From positions 77,895,677-77,959,676 of the forward strand of contig CM068827.1 of the NCBI GenBank assembly GCA_028554795.2: 64,000 nucleotides of DNA, given 5' to 3'. The DNA is from Sinohyriopsis cumingii (Eukaryota; Mollusca; Bivalvia; Unionida; Unionidae). Position 1 is the first letter of the stretch; every line of letters starts with the position of its first letter. This document shows positions 1 through 19,211 of the stretch, one piece after another. A program made the translations under genes and the position numbers. The notes beneath the pieces were generated by a model. It did no database searches. It was given only the letters and a program-made list of their open reading frames with translations, and had not been told where the DNA came from.

Positions 1-1504
1 TTAGAAATTATATAGCCATTGATACGATAAAACATGCAATAGTTCATCTTAATGTGTTGTCAAAAATAATTTAATCTGAATTTAATGACTGATTTCATCA
101 AAGCTCAGATGACATAAATAACTACAACGTCCAAAAACCAGGTCCACTTTTGTCAATTTGGAAGAAGAAATGGCATTTCTTTGACATGGTGATGATTTCG
201 ACGTTTGAATTAATCGTTATAAAACGAGTAACAGACACATTATTACTAGTGAGGGCTAGATAACGTTCAGCTTGATTGTTCTGAATACGGACTTTAAAAC
301 ACACTGCTTGTTGTAGGTGTACCCAGACTGTGCAGGTTGATGTGCAACAGATGGAACGTTACTATTATACGAAGCCGAGCAATGTAATCTGTCAGAGAAA
401 TACTTTTGTCTGATACATTTTAGTTTGTGAAGTGTGTTGCTTATGTGTTTCGTATACTCTCTGGCACTAAAGTATGCTCATACGTGAAACAATCTCTATT
501 GCGGCTTCAGTCCCTTGTTTAGATGACGTAAGGGAAACAAATACTTCGATCTGAGAAAGAAATTACCAAACATTTACATTGTTATGTAATACAGCCAAAT
601 TTAAGGTAAGATTTCTCCTTTGCCTAAAATAATTATTTTTCGACGTGTACATTTCAAGAAGTAATATGGAATATCAGTTTTGTATTTTAAATTGTGTTCA
701 TTATGACCAAGTTTAATGTAGATCACGATTGTAAGCCCCATAAGTTAGAGACTGCATAAACATCGTTAGCGCGTCATAATGGACGTTTGAAACCACATTT
801 ACCTATCGGAACCCTTCTAGTTCCCCACAACCCTTCACCATTGGGAATATTTTACACACGCGTGGAAGCTTCGTTTCCCAAACCCTGCGTAAGTCCGCGT
901 GATAGGTAAGAATGGGCTCGTATACGCTAATTATGATGCTACTCACTGACACAGCGAGGCCAAACATACATAAGTGGATCATTATTAGAGAATTTTAGTG
1001 AACTATTATATAATGCCAATAGAAACCACACATTTAGACGAAAATAGTAATTAATTAATATGATTAATGCTGGAATTATATTACCAGACCAGTTGTGTCT
1101 TTGTGAAGTCAAAGAAAAGATGAAATCGCAATTTAGCTTGAAAAAGTTATTTCGAGGATCAAAGGATGCAATATAATTTTTCAAATACATGTCCTGAGAT
1201 CTTCATAAATTGACAGAGTTAGGAATTGCGTTGGTGCAAGAAAACAAGAACTTGAAGAAGAATACAACAAAACGCCAACAAGTATACGGCATTTGGACGC
1301 AGTCAGTGCAAAGATATATATCTTGGAAACGAACTTTTAAACAGAACATATCATTACTGTTGCTGTAAATTCCATTTGGTCACGTTAGGTGTTGGTCCGG
1401 TTGGATGACCGTGCCTTAAATCGAAGCAGAAGAGCAGATGATTTATGAAATCAGCAAGTGAACCGTTTTAATCGCGATATATAAATGCGGGTGTGTATAT
1501 TGCC
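1..1504. other. AT-rich non-coding stretch
   Basis: No convincing coding region, RNA gene or repeat boundary is visible. The short open frames here have no recognisable motif and no codon bias that I can see. Confidence 0.6.
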
Positions 1505-1770
1505 GTTGTTGTTGTTGTTGTAGGGTTTAACGCCATTTTTCAGCACATGATAGGCTATACATGGCGGCCAGTATTAATGGTGGAGGTAAAGCCCGGGAAA
1601 TCCCCAAAAAGAACCACCGACCCTCGAAAAGCTACTGGCAAGCTTTCTCATCTACCCACATTGGCCGATTCCGAGACTCGAACGCGGGTGTGTATAATTG
1701 TGGATACTATTTGCAGTTATGCCGCGGCAACAATGGTAGGCTTCGGTGTAGCGGGAATAGCGACTACGGC
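1505..1770 (-). mobile_element. SINE-like element (tRNA-type head)
   Basis: Read on the minus strand there is a B-box-like TTCGAGTC near 1674-1683, followed by a GC-richer body and a terminal GACGTTAAAC-like segment (GGCGTTAAACCC, complement of 1521-1532). A short (CAA)n tail lies at 1507-1520. This layout matches mollusc tRNA-derived SINEs, whose conserved central domain ends in a similar GTTAAA motif. I did not see an A box or flanking duplications clearly, so the boundaries are approximate. Two short open frames across it are probably not genes. Confidence 0.5.
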
Positions 1771-2930
<1,160 letters not shown>

Positions 2931-5137
2931 TAAATTGGATAATCATATGGTTTAATATTAGAACCACTAAAATTTACAAGACTTTTATTTTATCAGTTGT
3001 TATTTGGGTCAATTTTGGAAAATTCATCACGTCTTGATTATGTATTTTTATTTTTAAGCTTTATCTGCACAACTCTTCAAAGGGATGTGTCTGGCAGTTT
3101 TTATTTTACACAACCTAGGCGTGTGGTATTTTTGTATACAGAGATATTTCAACTGATGTCTAACATACATCTCCATAAAAAAAACATGCAAAAAAATGTG
3201 CAATCACTTCAGACTAGGGCAGGTCTGTTAGACTATATTATGTTTGAGATATTCTTTCCTGAAAAAAATGAATGGACTTGAATGATTTTCTTTTTTAGCA
3301 TATGGATATGAATGGTTCCTGAGAGACAACAGCGATCTGGTCAATTTACCTATTCATTGATGCTAGTCGTATAAACATGTTTTAAGTCGTACAAATACCC
3401 TTAATTTAAAAAGCCGTTAGTCATGACAAAATATTGTTATCTACCTCTTGAGAGAAACTTATAATGGATCATTTCATTCAGTTACGTGTGTGAATGCTTC
3501 CTCGATGTCGAATAATACTTCAAGAAATATTTTCCATAAAAATGGTCCATAAAATCAGTAAACACTGACATTTCTGTCAAAAGAACGCGTTTGGTTTGTT
3601 TTATTCTCGGTTGACACTATATATGATTTAATTTTACATAGAACAGAATCACTATTATATCGGTAAAATTTATGACTAAATAAATTTGTATTATATCGGT
3701 ACAAACATTTAGTTCATTCTTTAGTTTGAAGCAGAGCACTGACCAAGTCATCAATATTTCGGATTTCATTATCACAGCTATTGAATGGCAATGCTAGTTC
3801 ACCCCTCAATGTACGCTGACTATATCATAATTGTACCCTGGAGTTCTCGGTACATTTTATTTACAACAATTACCATGAATTTAAACAAATTAAAGTAAAG
3901 ACGGTTTATGTACAAATAAGTTAGTTATATTAGAGAGTAGAAACTTATTCAGGGGGATTTCTTTCTTTCATAACTCTGAATCATAGTTCTACTAAGACTT
4001 TTTTTTAAAATATTGTTTGATTTTAATTACTTTATCAAATATTGTCCATTTTCACAAATAGAGTACTACAGACGAACACAAAATCAGAAAATGGTATTTC
4101 TGATTTATACAATTTGTTTCAGTTAGATAACTCAAGGTCACTGAGTATGATTCCAATGAATAAACAGATTAAAACATCGACTTTGAAAGAAATGATTCAA
4201 AAGATAATAAAGATAATAATATGTTGATGAATAGTCATTATGGAAATCTTTACCAAGCCATGAAAAGTGTGTTTACATATTATCCACACCTGTGTATAAG
4301 ACTGATTGGAATGTATTATATTGTTTGCAAAAGGAATGAGATTTACATCTTCGTCTATTAAGCAACAATTTACTTAAAGAAAGCATAAATTTCAGTTAAT
4401 CATTGACTTAATTGACCAGCATTAAATAATAATGAATAAGCACTTGCATGAGTAATGTAAATAGGGGCTGACCGTATGAAATTTTCCACTTGACTTTTAA
4501 TTGCTTATTTACCTTTAACAATATGAGTTTGTTTTTCAATAAAGGATTTAGCAAAAACACACGCACCTTTTTAGAAATGATTAGTGAATGTACTAAACGT
4601 TGCTTTTAAATAAATCCCATTTAACTTTGAATTTATCTCTAAGTTGTGTCTTTGTAAACTGATCATAATAAAAATGTGCTAAATAAACTGTAAATATTAT
4701 TATGGTTCACGTGTATAGAGATCAAAAATAGGTCAATATATGCGAACATTGTAAGAAACACGAGAAAAGAGTTAGACCGCGAGTTCTCAATATATCTCTC
4801 GAGAACTCATTAAAAAACTCGCGCATGATTAGTATTATTACATGATCAGCCATAGCAGAATACAATATATCGCTAAACAAATACATTTTTGGTCCGGGAA
4901 AATATTACTCAAGCAACACGTTCCGTTCCTATGTTCCAGTTCTGTTTACGTGACACAATCGCACACATTAGACCTGCCACACAACTGGTCTCATTATCTA
5001 AGAGCTTTGAATATTTAAAGTTTGATAATTTTCAAAGAAAAGTATTCTTAAATTCTTTAGTATCGGCCAGTTTCATCGATTGTATTATACCTAAATTTGC
5101 AGCATCCTTATTTGTGGCTACCTAAATAATTACACCT
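2931..5137. other. AT-rich non-coding stretch
   Basis: About 2.2 kb, very AT-rich, with no supported gene. Small open frames at 2997-3281, 4042-4227 and 4889-5125 lack motifs and are most likely chance. Confidence 0.5.
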
Positions 5138-5312
5138 ATTGGCAGCGGTCTATCCGAATAAGCCACATTTATTGGCAGCGGTCTATCTGAATAAACTACA
5201 TTTATTGGCGGCGGGCTACCTGAATAAACAATATATTTTGGCAGCGGGCTATCTGAATAATCTATATTTATTGCCAACGGGCTACCTGAATAATCTATAT
5301 TTATTGGCAGAA
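5138..5312 (+). repeat. 33-bp minisatellite, about 5 copies
   Basis: The phrase GGCAGCGGGCTA(T/C)CTGAATAA recurs at 5141, 5174, 5207, 5240, 5273 and 5306, exactly 33 bp apart. Because 33 is a multiple of three, one frame stays open and encodes an 11-residue repeat (LLAAGYLNNLY type). The open frame is explained by the repeat period, and I see no independent evidence of translation. Confidence 0.9.
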
Positions 5313-6764
5313 GATATCGTTTAAATTTTACATTGTCTTCCTTCCGGTATTATCAATGAATGCATTAATTAAATATCATAGTCGCCCATTCAATTCACCC
5401 AAGGAAAAGTCTGGTCATTTCTTTACAAACTGAATTTTGTTCGTGGGAACAATGCTAAATAAAATAAAAATATCCAACATCACATTCCCTCATGATTTCC
5501 CATATTTAAGTTTCAAACAACTTTCAGTACAATTTGATTTAAAATGTCATCGATAACGCCAACCTTACACACAAGGCCTTGACCTTTACTTACATTATGA
5601 CTTAATGGTACCTAAAAACTGTAATTTTCGGAAAAGATCATCCCAATAGTTTGAAAATAATTGTAACAAGCAAACTGCAATTACTAAGTTACGAGACCAA
5701 CATACAAACATGCAGTAACACAAAAATGCTCTCCCCGCTGATGAAATCAATGAAGGATTGGTACTAGTCTAAAATGTTACTAGATTATATTTATGTCAAC
5801 GTATGCAGTTAGTTCATTAGTTTTAATACAATATATGAAATAGATTATGTGTTTATTTTTTTTCTGACACCCGCGTGTTGCTTTATAACATTGCACAAAC
5901 GAATCTTTTGAGATAACCAGATCGTACGAAAACTTGGGAAACAATGTCTTTAGATACACATTGATAGGAACTGCATAGATAGAACGCAAATTCATCGAGT
6001 CTTTATAAATCAAACGACACGTGTATGGCCTACTCTCTGAATCATTTATTACAGCCTTGAGCTTTTTTGGTAATTAGTATTGAAATAAGACACGAGACTG
6101 ATTAAAAGTCAGCCTGAATGCTCCATGACACACTGCAAATTAATAGATCATTGAATTGAATATGTCTTGATGAATGATGCTATAATACGCTTATACACAA
6201 TTCCAAGAACCAGCAAACATCGGCAGCGCGTGAAATGGAACCCTTAAATTTCTATGACATGGCTATTGACAGCTTTTATAGTTAGAATAATGATGTCTCC
6301 ATGAAGGATTTCTATCGCGATATGCCTGGATGCAGTAATTCAGTTTACTCGGTACAAAATAAACAGCCCGCCACATTCACCATTTTAATGTTTATTTTAT
6401 TTTCCATTAAAATAATCTCATTTTCTGAACTTTTGAATATGGATCGTTTGAAAGAACATGCCAAAACTTCCGTTCGATTATTACTTGAAATGTAATCTAA
6501 ACTTATAATGATAATTATATTTTAAAACTTGTATGTAATGCCGAGTGCAGAAAGTGTTATGCAATATTAAGAACCGTTAAGACTTTTGCGCGTTGCCTCC
6601 ACGAGTCATATCATGGATGTTCAATCAATGAGATTCTGGGCATTATGTAACAAATTGTTCACAAGAATGTTATATTTGCAGAATGTCTTTTCTGGAAATA
6701 TTGAACCGTCTTTGCAGATCCGATGGGCAACATTTCCATTACATTGACACATTTCAAGGATTAG
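5313..6764. other. AT-rich non-coding stretch
   Basis: No gene supported. Short open frames (for example 5780-6013 minus, 6301-6495 plus) show no domain. Confidence 0.5.
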
Positions 6765-6965
6765 AAATGGGGGCCCAGGGTTGCCCAGTCGTCTAAGGCG
6801 CTCGACTTTACCGATCACTGGCAACTCACCTCTGTCCGCTGGGTTCGAGTCTTGGGCTCGGCCTATGTGAGCATGTGAGGAAGCGTGTCAGTAGCTTCAT
6901 GTGAGTTGCTGGTTCTTCCAGTGGGCTTGACAGGTTTTCCTTCGACCAGTTATACTGACCGCATG
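6765..6965 (+). mobile_element. tRNA-derived SINE fragment
   Basis: A tRNA-like head with an A-box-like segment (CCAGTCGTCTAAGGCGC, about 6785-6801) and a B box GGTTCGAGTC (6842-6851) is followed by a GC-richer body (GTGAGCATGTGAGGAAGC) unlike the flanks. Spacing between the boxes suits a pol III promoter. Tail and target duplications are not clear, so the 3' limit is approximate. Confidence 0.6.
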
Positions 6966-7023
6966 GATTCCTGTTATATTAAATGATGTCATCTTCGATA
7001 TTACGTATCATGTAGTATTTATA

Positions 7024-7146
7024 GGTTACTGCATTTGTATGGGAAAATATGAACGAGTTTTGGGATGGAATACTGCACGACCTTCGGAGTGCAGTATATC
7101 CTTCCGACAAAACGAGTTCATATTTTCCCATACAAATGCAGTAACC
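7024..7146. repeat. Near-perfect long hairpin (foldback)
   Basis: Arms 7024-7078 and 7089-7146 are inverted copies beginning GGTTACTGCATTTGTATGGG and closing on GTGCAGTAT, with a roughly 10-nt loop. It lies just outside the left terminal repeat of the adjacent dispersed element, so it may be a separate MITE or a subterminal part of that element. Confidence 0.85.
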
Positions 7147-7155
7147 TTTTTATTA

Positions 7156-8218
7156 TATGCTCATTTTTGTTATTCTACCTAAGGTTTAATTATATAAACA
7201 CAATACACTACAAGAAACAACGTAAATGAATGTATGCCGCATTCCAAACTAAATACACAAGCGCAGATTCATCATTACACAAATCAACATTATTACTGCG
7301 CACCTAACTCCGCCCAGATAAATCTGAACTTAGTAACTTTCGAAAGAAATTGGCGTGTCTAGTTAAAATAGAAATCTTGAGTCATATTGTGAATGAATGT
7401 GCATGGCAACAAATTTTCCATTTGATCTGGAATGAATAGATTTTGGTATTTGTCTCGATTCTAGGAAATTTCGTGATCATGGACTGGATTTGTATGTGAC
7501 GATTCCACATAAAATACATGAGATTTAATAAGCTAGGGAGAAGCATGTTGACATCTGCAAATGTGTTTCTGTTTCTGTCATTGAATGTTTGAAATCATAA
7601 TGTGGGAAAAAATATAAAGTCTTTCAACTGCAATTATCAAAAAGACGCTATGGAATTTAATGCTTATTTCATTTTGAGTGCAGTAAGGAGGATGCAATTG
7701 CACTTATCATCGAAATTACAGCACAATTTCGAAATGTGTAATCCAGATTGAAAACCTATGACATGACTCATGTAATTCGGATTTGCAGAATTAAGAAAAT
7801 ACATTTTGAGGGAATTCAGGATGTAAAACTGTAAGTATATTTCATTTTGCCATTCTTATCACCAGCTAAAGAAGAAAGTATATGACTTGTCACTTGTATG
7901 TTATTTGCAAGGACTTTATCTTGCGTCTGTTATATACTGTAGCTAGCCTAAATCCGTAACATTGTATCAACGCGGAATGTGCCAAAACAGCTGGTATGTG
8001 GCAGTCCACGAAACATCTGTTTTAGTTCATTCAGAAACAAATTTAAACAACCACAACGTAAAGAGCCTCTTACGCGAATGTACATGATTTGTGTACAAAT
8101 CAAAAGTGCTGGTGTCTGCGTCCATTGTTTGTTTACAATAGAAAGTAGTTCCTTTATGCATCGGATAATACTGAACTATTCTGACAATGTAAAGTTAACG
8201 GGAAAATAAATGAGCATA
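7156..8218 (+). mobile_element. Non-autonomous DNA element, copy 1
   Basis: Bounded by short inverted ends, TATGCTCATTTTT at 7156-7168 and AAATAAATGAGCATA at 8204-8218. The segment from about 7345 to 8218 recurs in inverted orientation at about 20088-21000 with high identity. A 76-codon open frame at 7979-8209 has a counterpart in the other copy, but both lack starts in common and known domains, so I read this as a repeat and not a gene family. Confidence 0.75.
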
Positions 8219-9887
8219 CAAGTTTTAGGCACACAGGAAACTAGTGCATATAAATCACTATCAAAATGTTAATTTAAAAAGGAAGGAGCAAAATAAAATT
8301 AATAGCTTAGTTTACATGTTTGATGTAACATTTCTATGTCAGATCATGCATCTCTTCTTATTCATAAACTGTTTTCATTCGGAAATGAAAGTGTCACCAA
8401 TATGGTAACACATCTTTGTCAGATCATTTCTTATCCATAAGCTGTTTGCATTCGGATTTGAAGGTGACACGGACAATCACATGTAGGATTGAGTTACATA
8501 TGGTTGATTTCGCTTCAATCACAGAATATGTAGGGCAGAGAGCTATCACAACGTACATATATGATATATGGACGAAAGATGATTTTATGCGTGAGATATT
8601 TTCGCAGCTGAATAGCATGTAGAATCCACGATGCTTTGTTCAAAATTAAAGAATAACTACTTGAATAGTCAAACAAGGCTTACACTGTCAAATAAGAGTA
8701 TTTTGAACCAGTGCTTATGAACACGTAACTTTTGATACGAGCGCTCCAACAGAACAAAGATTAGGGTACCACAAACTTGCTAAGCATATCTGAACGATTT
8801 AAAATTTTTTTTACCTGAACATATCGTGCAGATTAAATACTAATGTTCTAAGTTAATTTGTAGGTTTGATGAATAAGCGAAACGAAATAATAATTAAATA
8901 CTATTTGCATGAAATGAGAACGTATGATAAAGAAGCCTAAAAGAATTGGAAATCATGAAATCCTTCTCAATCAATCACTGAAAAGGCTTTTTGTCCCAAA
9001 TAGATAAAGGAAACGTAGAAATAGTCTCTCTCACTAGAAACAGTAAAGCAAGTATTTCAGAGAGTATTACTGTGATAACTATCAAAAACGTATCCTAAGT
9101 GTGTCTGATATTGAAGTTTGTGTAAGTAATACTTATGTATTGCTTGCCAACTGTTACCTGAATGACTACATTCATTACACACTGTTACCAAATGCATTGA
9201 CAGACTATACTTTATATTTATATGATATGTATATGTGTACATGACAGTATAACATCACAAAGGTGTGAATATAACAATATAACATCTCATGTGTTAAATA
9301 TAGCAGTGTAACATTGCATATATGTGAAAATTACTCATAAAATAACATATATTTAATTTCGAGTCATTACAGTCATTTTCCATATTGTATCCTTTATTAA
9401 TATTAACGTCTACTACTTATAATACAGGCGTATCTGACCAAAAGTAGACAGTACAGACAATAAAATCAGCAACACGTTTTGAGAAATGTCAAACCAGTGA
9501 CTTGAGGTAACGAAGAGCACATTGTAAATTCTGAAAGACAGTTCCACTTCTATGCTAGATTGATAATTGTTTTAATTAAAAGCAAAGAACTTTATAATTT
9601 TATCAACATTCAGTAAAATTGATAAATGCTTTTGTTACAATATTAGCTCTTAACAATTAAACTTCATGTTATCTTATGTCATGTGCCACATTATATGAAT
9701 TCCAATATCTTCACCAGAGCAAGAATGTATTGTTTTCCAGCACCTTTCATTATCGATAAAACATTTGGAGACATTTATAGTCATGGGACATTTACTATAT
9801 TGATTTTTGATTACTTGAAAATATACTATAAAAGATCATTTGGCGTAGTTGCACAGTGTATAAATAAATAAAATGTACATCATGAAT
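8219..9887. other. AT-rich non-coding stretch with a short direct repeat
   Basis: Contains an imperfect tandem pair of about 65 bp (about 8335-8400 and 8411-8470, sharing TGTCAGATCAT ... ATTCGGA..TGAA). Otherwise no gene or element is recognised. Confidence 0.5.
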
Positions 9888-9894
9888 TCGATTA

Positions 9895-10145
9895 AATGTT
9901 TGTCCGTATGTATGTTTGCAAGTATGTATGTATGTATGTATGTATGTATGCATGTGCATGTTTGTGCATGTATGTATGTATGTACGTACGTACGTACGTA
10001 TGTATGTATGAATGTATGTATGTATGTGTGTGTGTATGTATGTATGTATGTATGTATTTATGTATGTATGTATGCATGTATGTATGTATTTATGTGTGTG
10101 TATCTATGTGTATGTGTGCGTGCGTGCGTGTATGTATGTATGTAT
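9895..10145 (+). repeat. (TATG)n/(TACG)n tetranucleotide microsatellite
   Basis: About 250 bp of ATGT repeats with interruptions (ACGT, GTGT, GCGT). Open frames on both strands are polyCMYV/polyHTYI artefacts. Confidence 0.95.
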
Positions 10146-10794
10146 GATGGTCTAGCTAACTTTATTATAGAGATGTACGTCTTATTAATGATACAATCTG
10201 TTCTATGTGCCTAATATTACGATAAATATAAACTTCAAACATTGGCAAACGACACATTTTCTTGAAGTCTTCTGCGTGTGGATGATACTCTTTATTCGGA
10301 TAAGTGTAGTTTATAACAATTCAGTCTTGACAACGGGACTCAGATTTTAACGTATATCAATAGTTACAGTCTCAAATTTCCGCCGATGCAAAACAATCAT
10401 CACGCGAAAGCTTCTAACTCAATGGCTATACATCATGAATAGGTATGCGAAACTTAAAGATAGAATGCAACGCATTCTTTAGTGATGCCTTCATCTGCTA
10501 ATTTATTTATAGCGAGTTTAAAAAGTAGACATTAGTTATTTTATTGCTGCCTACAAAGGTATATTAGTCAAAACATTTCGACGTAGTATCGCTTTCATAT
10601 GAAAATCAAAGGCAGTCGTTTAATTTCGAAATCGACTGAACTCACCCCATTAAATCTCATGAGAGATGCTAAATCAAAGAGAGACAGACATAAAAAAAAT
10701 TATTGGCAGCACAAATATTGATAACTGAGGAAATTAATTCGTCACCACATATACACTGAAACAGAGAAACCGCCTGGTTGTACGTGGTAAACTG
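10146..10794. other. AT-rich non-coding stretch
   Basis: Nothing recognisable. Confidence 0.5.
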
Positions 10795-10985
10795 AGCACA
10801 TATATAGGTACCTTTTGTCCAGTGATTGTAAGTTGCAAACTGAATGTATATACATGTGCAACTTCTGTCCATTTTCTAAAGTTATAACCTGAATGTATAC
10901 AGAGGTAACTTTTGTCCGTGATTGTAGGTTGTAAATTGAACGTATACCCAGTAACTTTTGTCATGATTGTAAGTTGTAAATTGAA
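10795..10985. repeat. Imperfect tandem repeat of about 55 bp, three copies
   Basis: The phrase AACTTTTGTCC.TGATTGTAAGTTG..AACTGAA(T/C)GTAT recurs three to four times with variable spacing. The overlapping minus-strand open frames at 10669-10964 are products of this repeat. Confidence 0.7.
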
Positions 10986-11599
10986 TGCTAAAATATAATT
11001 TGAATTCAGAAAACTATTGGCCTAGTCTTATTTACAATTACATTGGAATTTTCTGTTGGAATGATTCACTAGTAGGTCAAGTTAAAATATGTATAATTAG
11101 AAATTTAATAAACAAATAATTTATTCCTATTTAAAGTCCGTCTGTGTGAATCAATTTTGATCATAATTTACAGGTATGTTGAGATATAATTCCAGAGGAA
11201 TTTTATATTTCTAATATTAATTTGAATTACTAAAATGGTCATTCTCTTTTCTACTTACACACACTACTTTGCAATATTGTAAGCTCATTAAAAGACATTC
11301 TGGACTGCATCATTGTATTATATCAGGACATTCAATACTATTGGAATTCATTTAGAACATTCTATATTTTTTTCACTTGTCAGGAGACACTTAAGATCTT
11401 TTGGGATATAATTTACTGTGTCTCTTGAATAATTAAATTGCAATTGTTGAGAAATAATTTTTTTTTTCGATTTACTTAAAATTGTTTGTGTCATTTTCTT
11501 TTTATTAGATAATTTAAGATCTATATTTGCAACAATACCAACAATAATCAACACTTCATTTATTTGGAGTATAGGTTACTTGTTGAGGTAATATAAAAA

Positions 11600-12041
11600 G
11601 TGTTTGGAAAACAGAGCCAAAGATGTCAGCCAAACCATTTGTCTCATGCAGTTGAGCTGGGACATTATTACAGTCGTCAAAAAAGACCTGAAAAATGTCA
11701 TCCTCACTCTTTGTCTCAAGCAGTTGAACTGTGCCGTTATTACAATCGTCAAAAAGATTTCTTCTGTCTGCTATCTGTTATGTTATTACGGTGGTCAAAT
11801 TCTGCTATTGCATTAATATATTTCGAGGAGGAGAATGAAAGCATTAGACAATCCATCAGACAATACCAGAAGGACGCCCAGTACCTGCCGTCAGAAATAT
11901 CCGTATTTGAGGAGAGTAGAAGAAGCACCGTGCAGACCAGGACCATTTGTTACCCGTTACCGTTTAGACTATACTCTATACATGCGAAGAGTTTGCTCAC
12001 GATATAATCTGAAACACATTCCTGTGTTCAAATATAGGTAA
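11600..12041 (+). other. Possible small ORFs over a tandem repeat, unrecognised
   Basis: A 135-codon open frame (11600-12007) and an overlapping 68-codon frame (11835-12041) are slightly less AT-rich than their surroundings. The first part (about 11615-11765) is a roughly 66-bp imperfect duplication around CTCATGCAGTTGAGCTGGGACATTATTACAGTCGTCAAAAA. No domain, signal peptide or splice structure is evident. Could be a gene fragment or chance; I do not assign a function. Confidence 0.2.
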
Positions 12042-15480
<3,439 letters not shown>

Positions 15481-15982
15481 GCAATTAATCCTAGCCACAC
15501 GAGGGTCATCTTAGGGTCTCTGTGAGGATCCAATCTGATACGGTACGTGTAAACCTTAGGGGGTGCATATATTCTGGCACAAGTTGTTTGTGATCATTGC
15601 TAACGTCATGCACTTATTTTGCGAGATGCGCCAATGCTCTGGAATACACTACAAACGATTTAGTGTTCCTTGTCTCTTGGTCTTCCAAGGCGTTATTTTC
15701 TTCACGGTAAGTATATAGCAGGTTTTTAACTGCGAAAGCCAGCTAGGGTCTTAGGTATTGAGAATCCTCACAAGCGTGCATCGACACTGACTCCCTCATA
15801 TCGAATGGTGTCTCCAGAGGCAAACATAAACGCAAACATAGACGCAAAGGTAGTTAGTAAGCGTTGGTTGACTGGTCAGGGCTGTCAGTTTGTGCTAGTA
15901 AGATTCCATTCATGCAGCTGAAAAAATACGGTGCGTTAAATCCAATAGATAGCAAACAGATGCATTTAGTGCTGCCCTCTCG

Positions 15983-16664
15983 CTAACCGATTTGATATAA
16001 AAAATACTTTATGTTCACCACCGCGATATGTGGTGCCAACTGATGAATGCCACCCCTGTAGACATAACTGGCGTTACCGCCTAATCCGATAATGTCGGCT
16101 ATAGGAAACCCACGTTTTGTTGAGGAGTCAGGCACTACACCCAAAAGGGTAGGCTAGTACCTGCGGCCTGGTCAGCTCACCTTCGGCAGGTCTGTTTCCA
16201 GGTACACACTTCAGCGTGTGCGGCATCCCGACGGTTCACTTACATTCCTGATTAAGTTGTTGTTCATCACAAAGCTTGCTATTCCTTGCATCGCTGATAC
16301 ATAATACGGTCAAAGAATCATTATCAATAGACTTTATATTTTCTTTGCATGTGCCGATGTAGTGTATACAACATTGCTGTTTAAAACTGAAACCTACATG
16401 GCTACAGGATAGACCGGTTTGATAAGGAGAGCAAAGACATCTTTACCGTAGTTTTTAAGGTCTCTCGCAGCATCTAAAATCACGACCTGGCCAATTGGGT
16501 CTGCGTTAATTTCAAGATTGATAAAATCTGCAAGGTCGGCCTTGGTTTTCTTCTTGGAGAGATCACCTTATATAGCAGAGCGCTCATAGATGTCTACAGG
16601 CGAGGTTTGTGTTACGTTAAGCTCAAAGCGACTGTCTCCAACTAACACAACCCATGAGCATAGA
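15983..16664 (-). pseudogene. Possible coding relic, family unknown
   Basis: Two minus-strand patches read like protein. One (16567 down to a TAG at 16394-16396) gives a 57-residue stretch with KTKADLADFINLEINADP and ends IKPVYPVAM; the same frame continues upstream to about 16664 through a single TAA at 16568-16570. A second patch (about 16130 down to a stop at 15983-15985) contains ADIIGLGGNASYVYRGG. GC is higher than in the flanks, and the residue patterns look less random than nearby frames. The 250 bp between them holds stops, so this is either a decayed gene, two exons or a transposon remnant. I do not recognise the family. Confidence 0.3.
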
Positions 16665-18016
<1,352 letters not shown>

Positions 18017-18737
18017 ATCCAATTCTGCTTGTCGGGTGATTATGCGCAAACATTATTTCTGTAAACATTGGATCAAGTGTTATTTTAGGTAAAAATCCAT
18101 TTTGTATCAAGAAAGAATTTACTATAATTTAACAGTTATATTCATAAAGTGTACAAAAATATCCCCCTTGTCAGCTCAAAATGCATATGAAAATGTGATT
18201 TCCAAATGTCAACATTCTTGAACCTGTAACCCAGATAGTCCGATTTACTATGTATCTTTAAGAATCATACAAATAAATACATAAATAAAAGATGGAAATG
18301 TATACCTTAAAAAAATTCTGCATCTTAATTCAAGTTTCCAGTTTCGCAAGAGTTTGTCAAACACAAACAAAACCGTCTGCCACCCAACTTGTCAACTTGC
18401 CGCTAGAACGGGATCCTCAAAAGATTCACAGGCGTATAGTCTGTTTCTAAATTCTTTAGCAATTTTTACCCATAAACCGGACGTTGTAAACACATTATAT
18501 CCTATTCAATGTTGTTCCTCTTCCACACCATGGCTTATTCTTTTATAAAACGTTGACCTTTACTAAAAAAAATTTACAGGATCGGTTTAGTTTGCTTAAT
18601 ATCTCTTGCCGTTTATTGGCATTGTTACCTTGTCTTTTGTAAAATTAGCTATAAACCGGACCTAATTACTTGACTGTACTGCTGACGAAAACAGTGCAAA
18701 GTAATGTATTTCCTTTCCATAGCCCGATAGATAAACA

Positions 18738-19211
18738 TTACATCTTTTCAAAGCTGTGCGTAGAATAGGCCAACATATCGCGAGTCATGAAAACACGGGG
18801 GTTGTATTCCGTGTTTCCAAAATTAATATTATTTTCAACGAAATATTCTGGCGACAATCGTCTCTTTTCAAATGGTAAGCATCGCAGTATTTTATCTTCG
18901 TCAGTCAGTCGAAGTCGATATGCATTTTGTTCAATAACGGAGACGGAAACCTTAGATGCGCATAAATGCCGGACAGCATTGTATATAAATATATATGAAA
19001 GGATTTGTACTGCATACAATAAAGGGTAGACAGATGCAAAGAAGTATAAACATCGATGATGAAATGGATAACAATTTGAGAGAGATATAAACCTAAAGAT
19101 AATAAGCTGATAATAAATTACCAGTTGTAGACAAATGTATGAAAGAAAACAACTCATAACTAACAAATGTGACAGGTTTCTAGTATTTGGCAACAACTGA
19201 TCAGATGCCAC
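18738..19211 (-). other. Uncharacterised 157-codon open frame with hydrophobic segments
   Basis: The frame encodes two or three hydrophobic stretches in its first 75 residues (around SCFLSYICLQLVIYYQLIIF and YPLLYAVQILSYIFIYN) and then a polar tail. No family motif is clear, the DNA is as AT-rich as the flanks, and no promoter or splice context supports it. Hydrophobic residues are expected from T-rich codons, so it may be chance. Confidence 0.2.

Noticed and set aside
5138-5312. CRISPR-like array
   Set aside because: Direct tandem units without unique spacers, in a eukaryotic context; it is a minisatellite. The same applies to the arrays at 19826, 33421 and 40526.
7979-8209. Small protein family suggested by matching frames at 7979-8209 and 20138-20374
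   Set aside because: Both lie inside the same inverted dispersed repeat, starts and ends differ, and no domain is seen; the similarity is at the DNA level.
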